Shown piece by piece: positions 48,155 through 56,134 of a stretch of 64,000 nt of DNA. The notes under the pieces are model-generated. The model was not told the DNA's origin and searched no databases. It was given only the letters and a program-made list of their open reading frames with translations. Numbering within the stretch: the first letter of the stretch is position 1; each line of letters begins with the position of its first letter. The translations under genes were made by a program, and so were the position numbers. The stretch comes from Streptomyces smyrnaeus (GTDB lineage: Bacteria > Actinomycetota > Actinomycetes > Streptomycetales > Streptomycetaceae), in contig NZ_JAFFZM010000017.1 of the NCBI RefSeq assembly GCF_017676345.1, positions 124,001 through 188,000 of the forward strand, written 5' to 3'.

Positions 48155-48490
48155 TCAGTCGGTAGGCAGCAGGGGACCCAGCGGGCCGAGATCCAGGTTC
48201 AGCTCCTCGGGCGTCAGCCCGAACCGTTCCCGCAACAGCTCCATCCGGTCCTCCAGCAGCATGAGCGTCATTCCGATCCGCTCCTCCTGGTCCTCGTCAA
48301 GGTCCCCCACCTCCACCCGGCGCAGGGCCTGTCGCTCCACCAGTTGCCGCAGCAGCTCGACGATGGTGAGCACCAGTGCGGCCAGATCGCGCTCCACGGT
48401 GTCGGGGTCGAAGTCGAGCCGCCGGGTCGCGGAGGCCGGTGTCCCGCGCGCCCCTGTCCCGGGTGTCCCCGTCTCGGATGCTCGGGTCAC
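48155..48490 (-). CDS. gvpK: Gas vesicle protein GvpK
   Basis: A 111-residue protein; the GvpK domain is clear in LDFDPDTVERDLAALVLTIVELLRQLVERQ (landmarks FDPDTVERDLA and RQLVERQALRR) and ERFGLTPEELNLDLGPLGPL at the end. GvpK is a minor gas vesicle protein needed for proper assembly. The GTG start at 48490 overlaps the gvpS stop as GTGA. The N-terminal 25 residues are Gly/Thr-rich and poorly conserved. It is the last gvp gene on this strand. Confidence 0.92.
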   Translation of the reverse strand: MTRASETGTPGTGARGTPASATRRLDFDPDTVERDLAALVLTIVELLRQLVERQALRRVEVGDLDEDQEERIGMTLMLLEDRMELLRERFGLTPEELNLDLGPLGPLLPTD

Positions 48491-48738
48491 AGTGGCTGCC
48501 CTCCCTCCCAGGGCGAGGGGACGCGTGCGTTGACGGAGCTGATCAGGGCCCGCAGGTCGATCCGCACCAGGTCCACGTCGGCGATCCCCAAGGTGAGCGA
48601 CCCGGTGAGGACCGCTCCGGTGCCCAGCAGCCGGTCCAGCAGATCGACCAGGGCGACCTGCCGCCGGGCCAGCGGCTGCTCGGAGTCGACAGCCACCGGC
48701 CCGCGCGGCGCGGGCGGCTCAGCAGACGGCGCTGTCAT
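48487..48738 (-). CDS. gvpS: Gas vesicle protein GvpS (GvpA family)
   Basis: An 83-residue GvpA-like minor protein: VALVDLLDRLLGTGAVLTGS followed by LGIADVDLVRIDLRALISSV matches the alpha-beta-beta-alpha shell fold of GvpA/J/S. The start ATG 48738 follows GGGAGGG at 6 nt and overlaps the gvpL 3' end by 20 nt; an ATG-like start six codons upstream is less well placed. Confidence 0.85.
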   Translation of the reverse strand: MTAPSAEPPAPRGPVAVDSEQPLARRQVALVDLLDRLLGTGAVLTGSLTLGIADVDLVRIDLRALISSVNARVPSPWEGGQPL

Positions 48739-49516
48739 GGACACCCTCCCGCTCATCGGGCGCGTCCGACGCGGCGAACGAGTACGGCGCCCACGGGCCG
48801 GTCAGCTCGACCCGGACGGCCGGGTCGTGTGCGCCCAACTGCTCCACACGGCCCACGAACTCCTCCGCCCGCTCGCGGGGCACCAGATAGGCCGCGTTGA
48901 GCAGGTTCTGCCCGGACACCTGGGACAGCTGCGGATTCTGCGCGGGATACACCCGTACGTCCTCGGCCTGCGCCGTGAGCGCCGCGTGCAGCGCACGGCC
49001 CAGCTCCTCGGCCTCCTGCAGCGCGTTCTCCCGCGAGGTGACCTCCTGCCTGCGCCGGCGCAGGAACTCCCGCCCGCTGGTCGGGGCCGGTGCCGCTGCC
49101 GGGGCCGGTTCGGGCGCCCGCTGCGCGTAGACCTTCACGCCCCACTCGACGCGGCCCGCCAGCCTGTCGAGGGTGGCCAGGAACTCCTGGCTGCCCTCCG
49201 CCAGTGCGCGCCGGACCCCGTCGTCGTCCCGGTAGACGGTCGCCAGGCGCAGCGGAAGCGGGCAGGTGAGCGCGGTGAGCGCGTCGACCACCGCCTGGTG
49301 GGCGCGGGCCGTCCGCTCCAGCCAACCGAGGTCCTCCAGCCGGGCGTGCAGCGCCTCCTGCCCGAATTCCTCCTCGGGGACCTTGCTGACCACCGCCTGC
49401 AGTCCCGCGTGGTCGACGACGTACGGGACGGAGCCGCTCACGCCCCGTACGTCGTCGGGCAACGGGGCCTCGAGGGGTGCGGTCACCGCGTAGACGTACC
49501 GCAGTTCACCGTTCAT
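48719..49516 (-). CDS. gvpL: Gas vesicle protein GvpL (GvpF/L family)
   Basis: A 265-residue GvpF/GvpL protein, beginning LRYVYAVTAP, with CPLPLRLATVYRDDDGVRRAL and a C-terminal ferredoxin-like part ending GPWAPYSFAA. These proteins sit near the GvpA lattice and assist nucleation. This copy has an Ala/Pro-rich insert around residue 135. Its start overlaps gvpJ by 11 nt. Confidence 0.88.
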   Translation of the reverse strand: MNGELRYVYAVTAPLEAPLPDDVRGVSGSVPYVVDHAGLQAVVSKVPEEEFGQEALHARLEDLGWLERTARAHQAVVDALTALTCPLPLRLATVYRDDDGVRRALAEGSQEFLATLDRLAGRVEWGVKVYAQRAPEPAPAAAPAPTSGREFLRRRRQEVTSRENALQEAEELGRALHAALTAQAEDVRVYPAQNPQLSQVSGQNLLNAAYLVPRERAEEFVGRVEQLGAHDPAVRVELTGPWAPYSFAASDAPDEREGVHDSAVC

Positions 49517-49847
49517 GGCGCTCTCCCTCCAGGCGTTCCGGATTCCGCTGTTCCAGTTCGGCGACGCGTCGGCGCAGCCGCTCGTTCTCCTCGGACAGTT
49601 CGGTCCGGCGGGCGTTGGAGCTGAGCGCGGGATCGGTCTCCCACCAGTCGATGCCCATCTCCTTGGCCTTGTCGACGGAGGCGACGATCAACCGGAGCTT
49701 GATGGTGAGCAGCTCGATGTCGAGCAGGTTGATGCGGATGTCACCCGCGATCACCACGCCCTTGTCGAGAACCCGTTCGAGGATGTCGGCGAGGTTGGCG
49801 CTGCTGCCGCTGTCGTAGCGCTCGGGCAGCCTGCTGGGCGTCGTCAT
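49506..49847 (-). CDS. gvpJ: Gas vesicle protein GvpJ (GvpA family)
   Basis: A 113-residue protein. LADILERVLDKGVVIAGDIR and INLLDIELLTIKLRLIVASV form the GvpA-family shell fold (about residues 18-60); IDWWETDP and a charged coiled-coil tail follow, which is typical of GvpJ. It is likely a minor tip component. The ATG start at 49847 overlaps the gvpZ stop as ATGA. Confidence 0.9.
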   Translation of the reverse strand: MTTPSRLPERYDSGSSANLADILERVLDKGVVIAGDIRINLLDIELLTIKLRLIVASVDKAKEMGIDWWETDPALSSNARRTELSEENERLRRRVAELEQRNPERLEGERHER

Positions 49848-50569
49848 GAGCCCTCACCCGCCTCGGCGTACTCCGCTTCCCCGGGCTCCTGCGCCGCTTC
49901 CCCGGACTCGTCCGCCGCGCCGAGCAGCACGAGGTGGCGGGCGTAGTGCTTGAGGGCGGACCGGACCCTGCGGTCCTGGGCGCGCCACAGGGCCCCGGAC
50001 TTCCCGGCGAGCCCCTTGGGGTGGTGCTCGATCAGCAGTACGACCCGGGTGAGGTCCTCGGTCACCGCGTGGAAGGTCGCCACGCCCTCGGCGCGGCCCG
50101 TGGCCGACTCCGAGGTCCAGGCCAGGCGCCGCTCGCGGCGCCGCGTGGTCGTGGACTCCTCACCTCCGATGGCATCGAGGAACCGGGGCCACTGCTCGTA
50201 GGCATCGTGGACCGGGACCGGCACATCGACGTACTCCAGGACGACGGTGGGCCCGCGGCCGCCACCCTTCTTGCGTTTGACCGCCTTGAGACGTCCGGCA
50301 CCCACCTCGACGGCGGTGCGCACCGGGCCCTTGCCCGCCACGAGCTTCCGGCCGCTGTCCAGCGCCAGCCGCTGGAACCCGGGGCTGCTTCCCTCGGCCA
50401 CGGCGTTGAGCCGGCCGGTGGTCCGCCCCAGGGTGCGGCCCACTCCCGTGAGCAGCTTCTCCGCCTCGGCCGCGGCCAACTCGCCCGCCGCCGCCTTGAG
50501 CCGGTCCACCGCCTCCGGGTCGACCGCGCCGAGCAGCTTGCCGCCGTTCTTGGTACCGATGTCAGCCAC
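49844..50569 (-). CDS. gvpZ: Gas vesicle cluster SRPBCC protein GvpZ
   Basis: A 241-residue protein with an Ala-rich helical N-terminal half and a C-terminal SRPBCC (polyketide-cyclase-like) domain at about residues 105-210 (TVVLEYVDVPVPVHDAYEQW, then TFHAVTEDLTRVVLLIEHHP). Streptomyces gvp clusters contain such a protein at this position, called GvpZ; its role is unknown. The GTG start overlaps gvpY by 8 nt. Confidence 0.75.
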   Translation of the reverse strand: MADIGTKNGGKLLGAVDPEAVDRLKAAAGELAAAEAEKLLTGVGRTLGRTTGRLNAVAEGSSPGFQRLALDSGRKLVAGKGPVRTAVEVGAGRLKAVKRKKGGGRGPTVVLEYVDVPVPVHDAYEQWPRFLDAIGGEESTTTRRRERRLAWTSESATGRAEGVATFHAVTEDLTRVVLLIEHHPKGLAGKSGALWRAQDRRVRSALKHYARHLVLLGAADESGEAAQEPGEAEYAEAGEGS

Positions 50570-51290
50570 TGCTGCGGCCCTCCTTCGAGCCGCCGGCCTT
50601 CGCCGTGCGGGACCGCGGCTTCGCGGTGGCCGACGACTTGGAACCGGACGTCGACCTGGCGGCGGACTTGGACTTCGAGCCGGAGGCCGGCTTCGCGGTG
50701 GACTTCGGCCGGCTCCGCTTCGAGGCCGGGGAAGCCGAGGAGCGGGAGGACGACGTGGAGGAGGCCGCGGGCTTCTTCGCCGGTGCCCGGCGCGCCGTCT
50801 TGCCCACCGCGCTTCGGGCGGTGCCCTCGGCGGAATCGGTGCTGGCGGCGTCCTCGGTGGCCGCGTCCGCGGCGTCGGCGTCCTCGGTGGTGCGTTCCTT
50901 GATGGCATCGTCCGCAGTGGCATCGTCCGCCGAGTCGGCAGCCGGGCCCTTCGCGGGGCCGGCCGCTTCGGCGAGCTGGTCGCGGATGTCGAGCGCGCGC
51001 TCGTGCAGCCGGTCGGCCAGCGCGTTGACCTGGCGGTTGACCAGGGCGCCCGTCGCCGCCTCACCGGTACCGCGCAGATCGCTGCGCAGCTGCTCACCCA
51101 TCTCCTTGAGCTGGGGGTTCTCGGCGAACCGCGCGGTCGCGGAGCGGGCCAGGGCCCGCGGGCCCTGGCCGAACCGCTTGCCCAGCGCGAGCGTGCCGAC
51201 GCCGAGGGCGAGCTTGGCCTTCCTCGTCCGGCCCAGGACGTAGCCTCCCGCGACGGCGACCGCCATCGCCAGTCTGTCGTTCATGTCCAT
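50562..51290 (-). CDS. gvpY: Gas vesicle cluster protein GvpY
   Basis: A 242-residue protein. The N-terminal part (AMAVAVAGGYVLGRTRKAKLAL and helical segments to about residue 105) matches Streptomyces GvpY; the C-terminal half is a long low-complexity Lys/Ala/Ser/Pro tail similar to histone-like or DNA-binding tails (KKPAASSTSSSRSS, SKSKSAARSTSGS). Function unknown. The start ATG 51290 follows GGAGGACAGG and overlaps gvpG by 10 nt. Confidence 0.75.
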   Translation of the reverse strand: MDMNDRLAMAVAVAGGYVLGRTRKAKLALGVGTLALGKRFGQGPRALARSATARFAENPQLKEMGEQLRSDLRGTGEAATGALVNRQVNALADRLHERALDIRDQLAEAAGPAKGPAADSADDATADDAIKERTTEDADAADAATEDAASTDSAEGTARSAVGKTARRAPAKKPAASSTSSSRSSASPASKRSRPKSTAKPASGSKSKSAARSTSGSKSSATAKPRSRTAKAGGSKEGRSSG

Positions 51291-51517
51291 GGGTTCCTGT
51301 CCTCCAACCGCGCGAGGAGCTCGTCCTCGCGGCGGTCGAACTCGTCTTCGTCGATCTCGCCGGCGAGCAACTGCCGCTCCGCCTCCGCGAGCTCGCGCTG
51401 GACGGTGGCGGGGTCGCGGTACTGGCGCTCCGCCTCGGCCTGCACCTGCCGCAGCACCCAGGCGGTGCCGCGCACCGGGGCAGCGGGCAGCAGCAGCAGT
51501 TCGCTGATCAGCCCCAT
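51281..51517 (-). CDS. gvpG: Gas vesicle protein GvpG
   Basis: A 78-residue protein: an N-terminal hydrophobic segment (LISELLLLPAAPVRGTAWVLRQV) and a C-terminal charged helix (LLAGEIDEDEFDRREDELLARL) are the GvpG hallmarks. It lies between gvpF and gvpY as in other Streptomyces clusters. Confidence 0.88.
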   Translation of the reverse strand: MGLISELLLLPAAPVRGTAWVLRQVQAEAERQYRDPATVQRELAEAERQLLAGEIDEDEFDRREDELLARLEDRNPWT

Positions 51518-51543
51518 GTCGGCCTCCCGGCTCCACCGGCCCG

Positions 51544-52317
51544 TCAGCCGGCCGCCGGTGCGGCCCGGACGCCGGCCGTCGCGTCTGCCGACGCGTCGGT
51601 CTTCTCGACGAAGCTGTAGGGCGGCAGCGGACCGTTCACCTTCAGGTCCAGCTGCGGTGCGGAATTCCCCAGCTCCTCGACGGCGGAGAGCAGTTCGTCG
51701 GCCGCTTCCCGGTCGACGAGGACGGAGAGGTTCGTCAGCCAGCCCGCGCTCTGCGGGCCCTCGCTCACCTCGGCGGCCAGCGGCTCCACCGCGTGGCGCA
51801 GCAGCGCCGCGTCGACGGGCTCCCGGGCCTGCACGGCGCGGGCGACCTTCTCACCGAGCGCCAGCTTCTGCTCGTAGCTGCCGCCGCCCGCCGCGCGGTT
51901 GGCCTCGCTCTCCGCGCGCAGTTCGGGCTGCTGCGCCATCACGACGTGCAGCACGGCCTCCTGGTCGTGGCTGGCCTTGATGTTGTACTCGACCTTGCCT
52001 TCGAGCGTGTCGAGGCGTTCGAGGAAGTGTTCGGCCCGCTCCACGAGCACCTCGCCGACCGTGCCGTCGTCCTCCGAGAGGCTGCCGAAGCGCATGGGCA
52101 GTACCACCCGCTCGGCGTTCACCTCCGCGAGGACCTGCTGGTGGGCGAGGAGCTCCCGGCGCTTGGGCCGCAGGTCCTCGGGTGCGTCGCTGACCAGTGC
52201 CACCAGGCCGTCCCGCTGGAGGATCCGCACCGGGCGGGGCGGGTCGCCCACGCCGGTCAGTCCTTCGCGCAGGTGCGGGGCCGGGGACCGGGTGATGCCG
52301 TAGACGTAGGTGCTCAC
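51544..52317 (-). CDS. gvpF: Gas vesicle protein GvpF (GvpF/L family)
   Basis: A 257-residue protein beginning STYVYGITRSPAPHLREGL and ending NGPLPPYSFV. It contains VVLPMRFGSLSEDDGTVGEV and the ferredoxin-like C-terminal domain, as expected for GvpF, a chaperone-like nucleator of the GvpA shell. It begins with GTG overlapping the gvpA stop, so it follows gvpA in translation. Confidence 0.9.
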   Translation of the reverse strand: MSTYVYGITRSPAPHLREGLTGVGDPPRPVRILQRDGLVALVSDAPEDLRPKRRELLAHQQVLAEVNAERVVLPMRFGSLSEDDGTVGEVLVERAEHFLERLDTLEGKVEYNIKASHDQEAVLHVVMAQQPELRAESEANRAAGGGSYEQKLALGEKVARAVQAREPVDAALLRHAVEPLAAEVSEGPQSAGWLTNLSVLVDREAADELLSAVEELGNSAPQLDLKVNGPLPPYSFVEKTDASADATAGVRAAPAAG

Positions 52318-52724
52318 TCCCGCTCCTCCTTCTTGCGGGTGGTGGTGCGTCGCCGCGTGCCGCCCTCCTGGGACTCGTCACGCGCCTGCTGGAACGCATC
52401 CGAGACGGTCTGCGCCGCGCCGCTGAGCGCGCCCTTGGTCTTTCCCTGGGCCCCGGACTCGGTGACCTGCCCCACCACGTCGGGCAGGCCGGGGCTCTTG
52501 TTGCGGCCCGATTCCAGGTCGAGGCGGTTGCAGGCCTCGGCGAACTTCAGATACGTGTCCACACTGGCGACCACGACCCGGACGTCGATCTTGAGGATCT
52601 CGATACCGACGAGGGACACCCGCACGAACGCGTCGATCACCAGTCCGCGATCGAGGACGAGTTCCAGTACGTCGTAGAGATTGCCGGTTCCGCCGCCTTG
52701 CTGTTGTGCTGGAGCGACAGTCAT
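52314..52724 (-). CDS. gvpA: Major gas vesicle shell protein GvpA
   Basis: A 136-residue protein whose first 75 residues are GvpA-like: LYDVLELVLDRGLVIDAFVR, VSLVGIEILKIDVRVVVASV and DTYLKFAEACNRLDL. The shell protein forms the amphiphilic ribs of the vesicle. The C-terminal extension of about 60 residues (Gly/Ser/Arg-rich, ending TTRKKEERE) is longer than in cyanobacterial GvpA but usual in Streptomyces. It is the first gene of the operon, about 125 nt after a sigma-B-like promoter. Confidence 0.9.
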   Translation of the reverse strand: MTVAPAQQQGGGTGNLYDVLELVLDRGLVIDAFVRVSLVGIEILKIDVRVVVASVDTYLKFAEACNRLDLESGRNKSPGLPDVVGQVTESGAQGKTKGALSGAAQTVSDAFQQARDESQEGGTRRRTTTRKKEERE

Positions 52725-52855
52725 GAGGCAGAGCCTCCTTCGCTTCTCTGGCGCCGTTCTCAGGCTTGGATTTCACGGTCAACTCCCGTGCTCACACGGA
52801 GAGTTCGCAGAACGGGGGCGCCTCGTTCCCGCGGTCGTGCCGCGGCGCCGGACGG

Positions 52856-52880
52856 GTAGCCCTCGGACCGAGGGTCAAAC
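52856..52880 (-). promoter_or_regulatory. Sigma-B-like promoter of the gvp operon with a palindromic spacer
   Basis: On the minus strand GTTTGA (52880-52875) is followed by about 14 bp and GGGCTAC (52862-52856), fitting the GTTT...GGGTAC/T pattern of Streptomyces sigma-B-type stress promoters. The spacer holds the perfect palindrome CCCTCGG-T-CCGAGGG, which may be a repressor or activator site. Transcription would start near 52849, leaving a 5' leader of about 125 nt. Confidence 0.55.
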
Positions 52881-52982
52881 CCCGCGCTCCGCTTCCCGCC
52901 GGTCCGGAAAAGCAACTTGTCGGGCATATGCGACAAAAAGGAAGCCGAAAAAGGCGGCAAAAGGAAAAGAACGATCGGCGGG

Positions 52983-53438
52983 CTACTCGCCCCCGGCACC
53001 GTCCAGCAGCCAGCGGGAGGCCGCGGCGCCCAGCTCGCGCAGCTCCCGGCCGCGGAGCCGCTCCCGCAGCGGTGCGAAGACCTCGCCCTCCTGGCTCGCG
53101 GCGTGCTCGCGCACCTGGTCGAGCAGCGCGCTCATCCGGCGCTCGGCGGCGGGTGAGCCCGGCTCGGCGGCCCTGAGCTCCCGGACGGTCACCGCCGTCG
53201 CCTCCCAGCGCTGCCGGGCAGCGTCGACGATCTGCTCACCGTCGGGCAGCAGCCGGCGGACGACGGGGTGCAGCGTGTGGCCTTCCGCGAGGGCGTGCCG
53301 TTCCAGCCCGGCCAGCAGCTGCTCGGCGAGGGCGGCGCGGCGCTCCGGGTCGCGGGTCGCCTCGTAGGCCGCGACGAGACGCTCGGCCTCGGCGTGATCG
53401 TCCGCGAGCAGTTCGAGTACGTCCGGGCGGTGTGCCAT
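52983..53438 (-). CDS. Hemerythrin HHE-domain protein
   Basis: A 151-residue four-helix protein. Candidate di-iron ligands are the His in ADDHAEAERL, Glu and His in ERHALAEGHTLHP and the His and Glu in REHAASQEGEVFAPL. HHE proteins bind O2 or NO or sense redox state, fitting the nearby DevS/DevR-like regulators. It lies just upstream of the gvp promoter on the same strand. Iron binding is inferred from ligand spacing only. Confidence 0.82.
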   Translation of the reverse strand: MAHRPDVLELLADDHAEAERLVAAYEATRDPERRAALAEQLLAGLERHALAEGHTLHPVVRRLLPDGEQIVDAARQRWEATAVTVRELRAAEPGSPAAERRMSALLDQVREHAASQEGEVFAPLRERLRGRELRELGAAASRWLLDGAGGE

Positions 53439-53518
53439 CGCCCCTCCTTGGTCCGGTTTCGGACATGGTGACCGCTACGCCCCAGTCACCGTTTCGCCCC
53501 TGGGAGTGTGGGGACTCG

Positions 53519-53546
53519 CCTCCGTAGGTGACTACGGAGGTGATCC
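53519..53546 (+). promoter_or_regulatory. Hairpin sequestering a near-complete Shine-Dalgarno sequence
   Basis: CCTCCGTAG (53519-53527) pairs with CTACGGAGG (53532-53540) around the loop GTGA, a stable GNRA-type tetraloop. The right arm contains GGAGG of GGAGGTGATCC (53536-53546), which matches the 3' end of 16S rRNA over 11 bases. The ribosome site of the next small gene is thus paired unless the stem is opened. Confidence 0.6.
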
Positions 53547-53549
53547 CAC

Positions 53550-53720
53550 GTGCAGCAGAACAAGACCAGCACCCGTGACGAGAGCGCCAGGGATTCCGGC
53601 CGCCCGGCGGCCAACGCCCCGCGGACGGTGCTCCGCCCGGACGGTCCGATGGGCTACGGGCCGCATGCGCCGGCCGGCGACCGGGACCCGGAGTCGCACA
53701 TCTTCCGCGGCGAGGACTGA
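53550..53720 (+). CDS. Small polar protein, 56 residues, unknown
   Basis: A 56-residue ORF with GTG start: QQNKTSTRDESARDSGRPAA, then VLRPDGPMGYGPHAPAGDRD and SHIFRGED. It is hydrophilic and Pro/Gly/Asp-rich with no membrane segment or known motif; it may be disordered. Support for it is codon bias and the very strong ribosome site GGAGGTGATCC, which is folded into a hairpin. It lies about 120 nt before gvpO on the same strand and may share its transcript. Confidence 0.5.
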   Translation: MQQNKTSTRDESARDSGRPAANAPRTVLRPDGPMGYGPHAPAGDRDPESHIFRGED

Positions 53721-53842
53721 CCGGCCGGGCGCCGGCCCCCCACCCGTACCCGGCTCCGTCCGGTTCACTCCGCCGCGCAGCGGGCACCCGCCCGGTCCAC
53801 CGACGCTCCCCCGGCACGGACGGGGAGGGAGGAGGACCGCGC

Positions 53843-54136
53843 ATGAGTGACAAGCAGTCGGACGTGGAGGCCAAGGGTCCCGGCACCGCACAGGTCCTGC
53901 GCTCGGCACGCGAGGCCATCGAGGAGCTGACCGGCCTGGAGGCCGAGACGGTCTCCTCGGTCGTCAGAGGTGACGACGGAAGCTGGACGCTGCACGTCGA
54001 AGTCGTCGAGCTGCGCAGGATCCCGGACAGCGTCAGCATGCTCGGCTCGTACGAGATGACGCTGGACGCGGACGGCGAGCTGACCGGCTACCGCAGGCTC
54101 CGCCGCTATGAACGCGGCAGGGCGGACCCCCGCTGA
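53843..54136 (+). CDS. gvpO: Gas vesicle protein GvpO
   Basis: A 97-residue protein with the GvpO signature: QVLRSAREAIEELTGLEAET, then SWTLHVEVVELRRIPDSVSM and LGSYEMTLDADGELTGYRRL. GvpO is required for gas vesicle gene expression or assembly in haloarchaea and is normally the first gene of Streptomyces gvp clusters. Here it is on the opposite strand about 1.1 kb from gvpA, separated by the hemerythrin gene and a small ORF. ATG 53843 follows GGAGGA. Confidence 0.85.
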   Translation: MSDKQSDVEAKGPGTAQVLRSAREAIEELTGLEAETVSSVVRGDDGSWTLHVEVVELRRIPDSVSMLGSYEMTLDADGELTGYRRLRRYERGRADPR

Positions 54137-54194
54137 GCACCGTCGAAGAAGCTCCATCGCCGAAGAGGCACAGTCAGGTCAGGGCACAGTCAGG

Positions 54195-56030
54195 TCAGGT
54201 CACGTACAGCGTGAGGAGCGTGGCATCGTCCTCCGCCTCGTGGCCCAGCAGCGTGGAGACCAGGCACTCGGTGGCCGCCTGGGCCGTGTCGCTGCGCCCC
54301 GCGCACTCCCGCACGGCTGCCAGCAGAGCGGCGACCCCCTCGTCGAGGTCCATGCCACGGCGTTCGATGACCCCGTCCGTGTAGCACAGGAGCAGATCAC
54401 CGGCCTGCAGCTGGGTGCGGTTGATCGGATAGGCCGCCTCCGGGGTGACGCCCAGCATCAGTCCGTGCTCGGCCTCCACCAGTCGCGCCACGCCGTCCCG
54501 CACCAGGACCGGCGCCGGGTGCCCCGCGCTGGCCCAGTGGAAGACCCGGGTGTCGGTGTGCAGGTGCCCCACCACGCAGGTCGCGGTGGTCTCCAGGCCG
54601 CCGTAGTAGACGACCTCGCCCAGCGCCGTCGTCAGCTCGGCCGCGTTCTCGTCGGTGTAGGCGAGCCCGGCCAGCGCGGAGCGCTGCTGCACCGCCCGGC
54701 TGGCCGCGTCCACCCCGTGCCCCGAGGCGTCGCCGACCGCCAGCAGCACCCGTCCGTCGGGCAGCTCGCGGCACTTGTACCAGTCGCCGCCGACGCCCGA
54801 GTCGGAAGGGACATAGGCCGCGCTCACGGACAGCCACGAGGGGGTGAGCACGCCCAGCGGCGGGGTGAGCGCCCTGCGGAAGGTCTCGGAGACGCGGCGC
54901 TCGGCCGCCGCCTCCTGCCGCAGCCGCTCGGCCTCGGACAGCGCCCGCCCCAGCTGCTCCTCCTGCCCGGTGATGTCCCGCGCGGCGAACAGCAGCGACT
55001 CCGGCACCTCGGCGCCCTCCGGCTGTGCCTCGCCGAACCAGCGGATCCGCCGCCGGCGGCCCTCGACATGGACGGTCAGCTCGTGTTCGGGCACATCGCC
55101 GCCGGCCAGCAGGGTGCGCAGATCGGCGACGAACGCCGGCACCTCGGCCGGTTCGATCTTCCGCCCCACGGTGAACAGGTCGGCGGCCACGTCCCTGGCC
55201 GAGGTCACCGACCGGGCCGTGCGCTCCAGCTCGGAGTACCCCTCCGGGGTCACATGCTCGGGTGGCGGTGCCGTGAGGCCCAGCAGTTCGCGCAGCCCCT
55301 GCGACCAGCGCATCCTGCCGCTGACCAGGTCCCACTCCGCCCAGCCGAGCCGGCCGCCCTCCTGGATGCGGCGGGTGAGCCTAGCCTCGCCGACCGGTTC
55401 CCAGTTCGTCAGCAGCAGCCCCTCGTCCGGCAGCAGCGTGACGGTGCCGCGCAGCCGGGCGCGCTGGAGGACGCCGTCGATGACGTCGACGTAGTCGATG
55501 GTGTCGCTGGAGACGGGCGTGCCACTGTCCAGCGCGGCGCGGTAGACGTCGTACATCCCGCTGGTGCGGATCCCCGGCCGGGTCTCGGACAGCGGCTTGC
55601 CGAGGAAATCGTAGGAGCCGCGCTCCACACCGCTCAGCTCGAAGTGGTTGGCCCCGACGACGATGAAGTCCTGGACGGTGCCGTCCACGGCGTACTGCGG
55701 GCGCAGCACCGTCGAGCTGCCCCGCAGCACACCCAGCACGGCGGGCAGCCAGGACGGCAGGCCGGGCAGTACCGCCACGTCGCTGGGCGGCGGGGCTTCG
55801 GCGCCGTCGTAGGCGAACGGCCCGGACGTCGGCCGGTCGGCCGGGTCCGGCCGGTGCCCGGAGCGCGGGGAGCAGCCGGGGTGGGCGGGGCCCGCCTCGG
55901 CGATCCGGACGCGCGCACGGTGCCGGGCGCACGCGATGGTGCGCAGCGCCACCCGGTTGAGCTCTTGCAGCGCGCTCTGGGACGCGCGTGTGGCGGCGCC
56001 GTCCGCGGGGTCCACAGGCGAGGCATCCAT
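54195..56030 (-). CDS. PAS-domain SpoIIE/PP2C-type protein phosphatase
   Basis: A 611-residue soluble regulator. Two PAS-like segments are likely: about residues 100-195 (DFIVVGANHFELSGVERGSY) and 215-370 (WAEWDLVSGRMRWSQGLREL). After a coiled linker the SpoIIE-type phosphatase domain (about 395-610) shows GGDWYKCRELPDGRVLLAVGD (landmarks GGDWYK and VGDASGHGVDA), CYTDGVIERR and EDDATLLTLYV, the metal-binding Asp motifs. Such RsbU-like phosphatases act on anti-anti-sigma factors and thus stress sigma factors, fitting the sigma-B-like gvp promoter nearby. ATG 56030 has only a weak ribosome site; an in-frame ATG 20 codons upstream is possible. Confidence 0.85.
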   Translation of the reverse strand: MDASPVDPADGAATRASQSALQELNRVALRTIACARHRARVRIAEAGPAHPGCSPRSGHRPDPADRPTSGPFAYDGAEAPPPSDVAVLPGLPSWLPAVLGVLRGSSTVLRPQYAVDGTVQDFIVVGANHFELSGVERGSYDFLGKPLSETRPGIRTSGMYDVYRAALDSGTPVSSDTIDYVDVIDGVLQRARLRGTVTLLPDEGLLLTNWEPVGEARLTRRIQEGGRLGWAEWDLVSGRMRWSQGLRELLGLTAPPPEHVTPEGYSELERTARSVTSARDVAADLFTVGRKIEPAEVPAFVADLRTLLAGGDVPEHELTVHVEGRRRRIRWFGEAQPEGAEVPESLLFAARDITGQEEQLGRALSEAERLRQEAAAERRVSETFRRALTPPLGVLTPSWLSVSAAYVPSDSGVGGDWYKCRELPDGRVLLAVGDASGHGVDAASRAVQQRSALAGLAYTDENAAELTTALGEVVYYGGLETTATCVVGHLHTDTRVFHWASAGHPAPVLVRDGVARLVEAEHGLMLGVTPEAAYPINRTQLQAGDLLLCYTDGVIERRGMDLDEGVAALLAAVRECAGRSDTAQAATECLVSTLLGHEAEDDATLLTLYVT

Positions 56031-56134
56031 ATGTCGGTATTGTCCGCCCTGTGGGGCTTCTTTGCCGGGTGACGGGACCGCTCGTGGCACCGAGCGGGTC
56101 CCCGGCCGGGCCGCGCTCCCCTAGGCTCGGAAGC

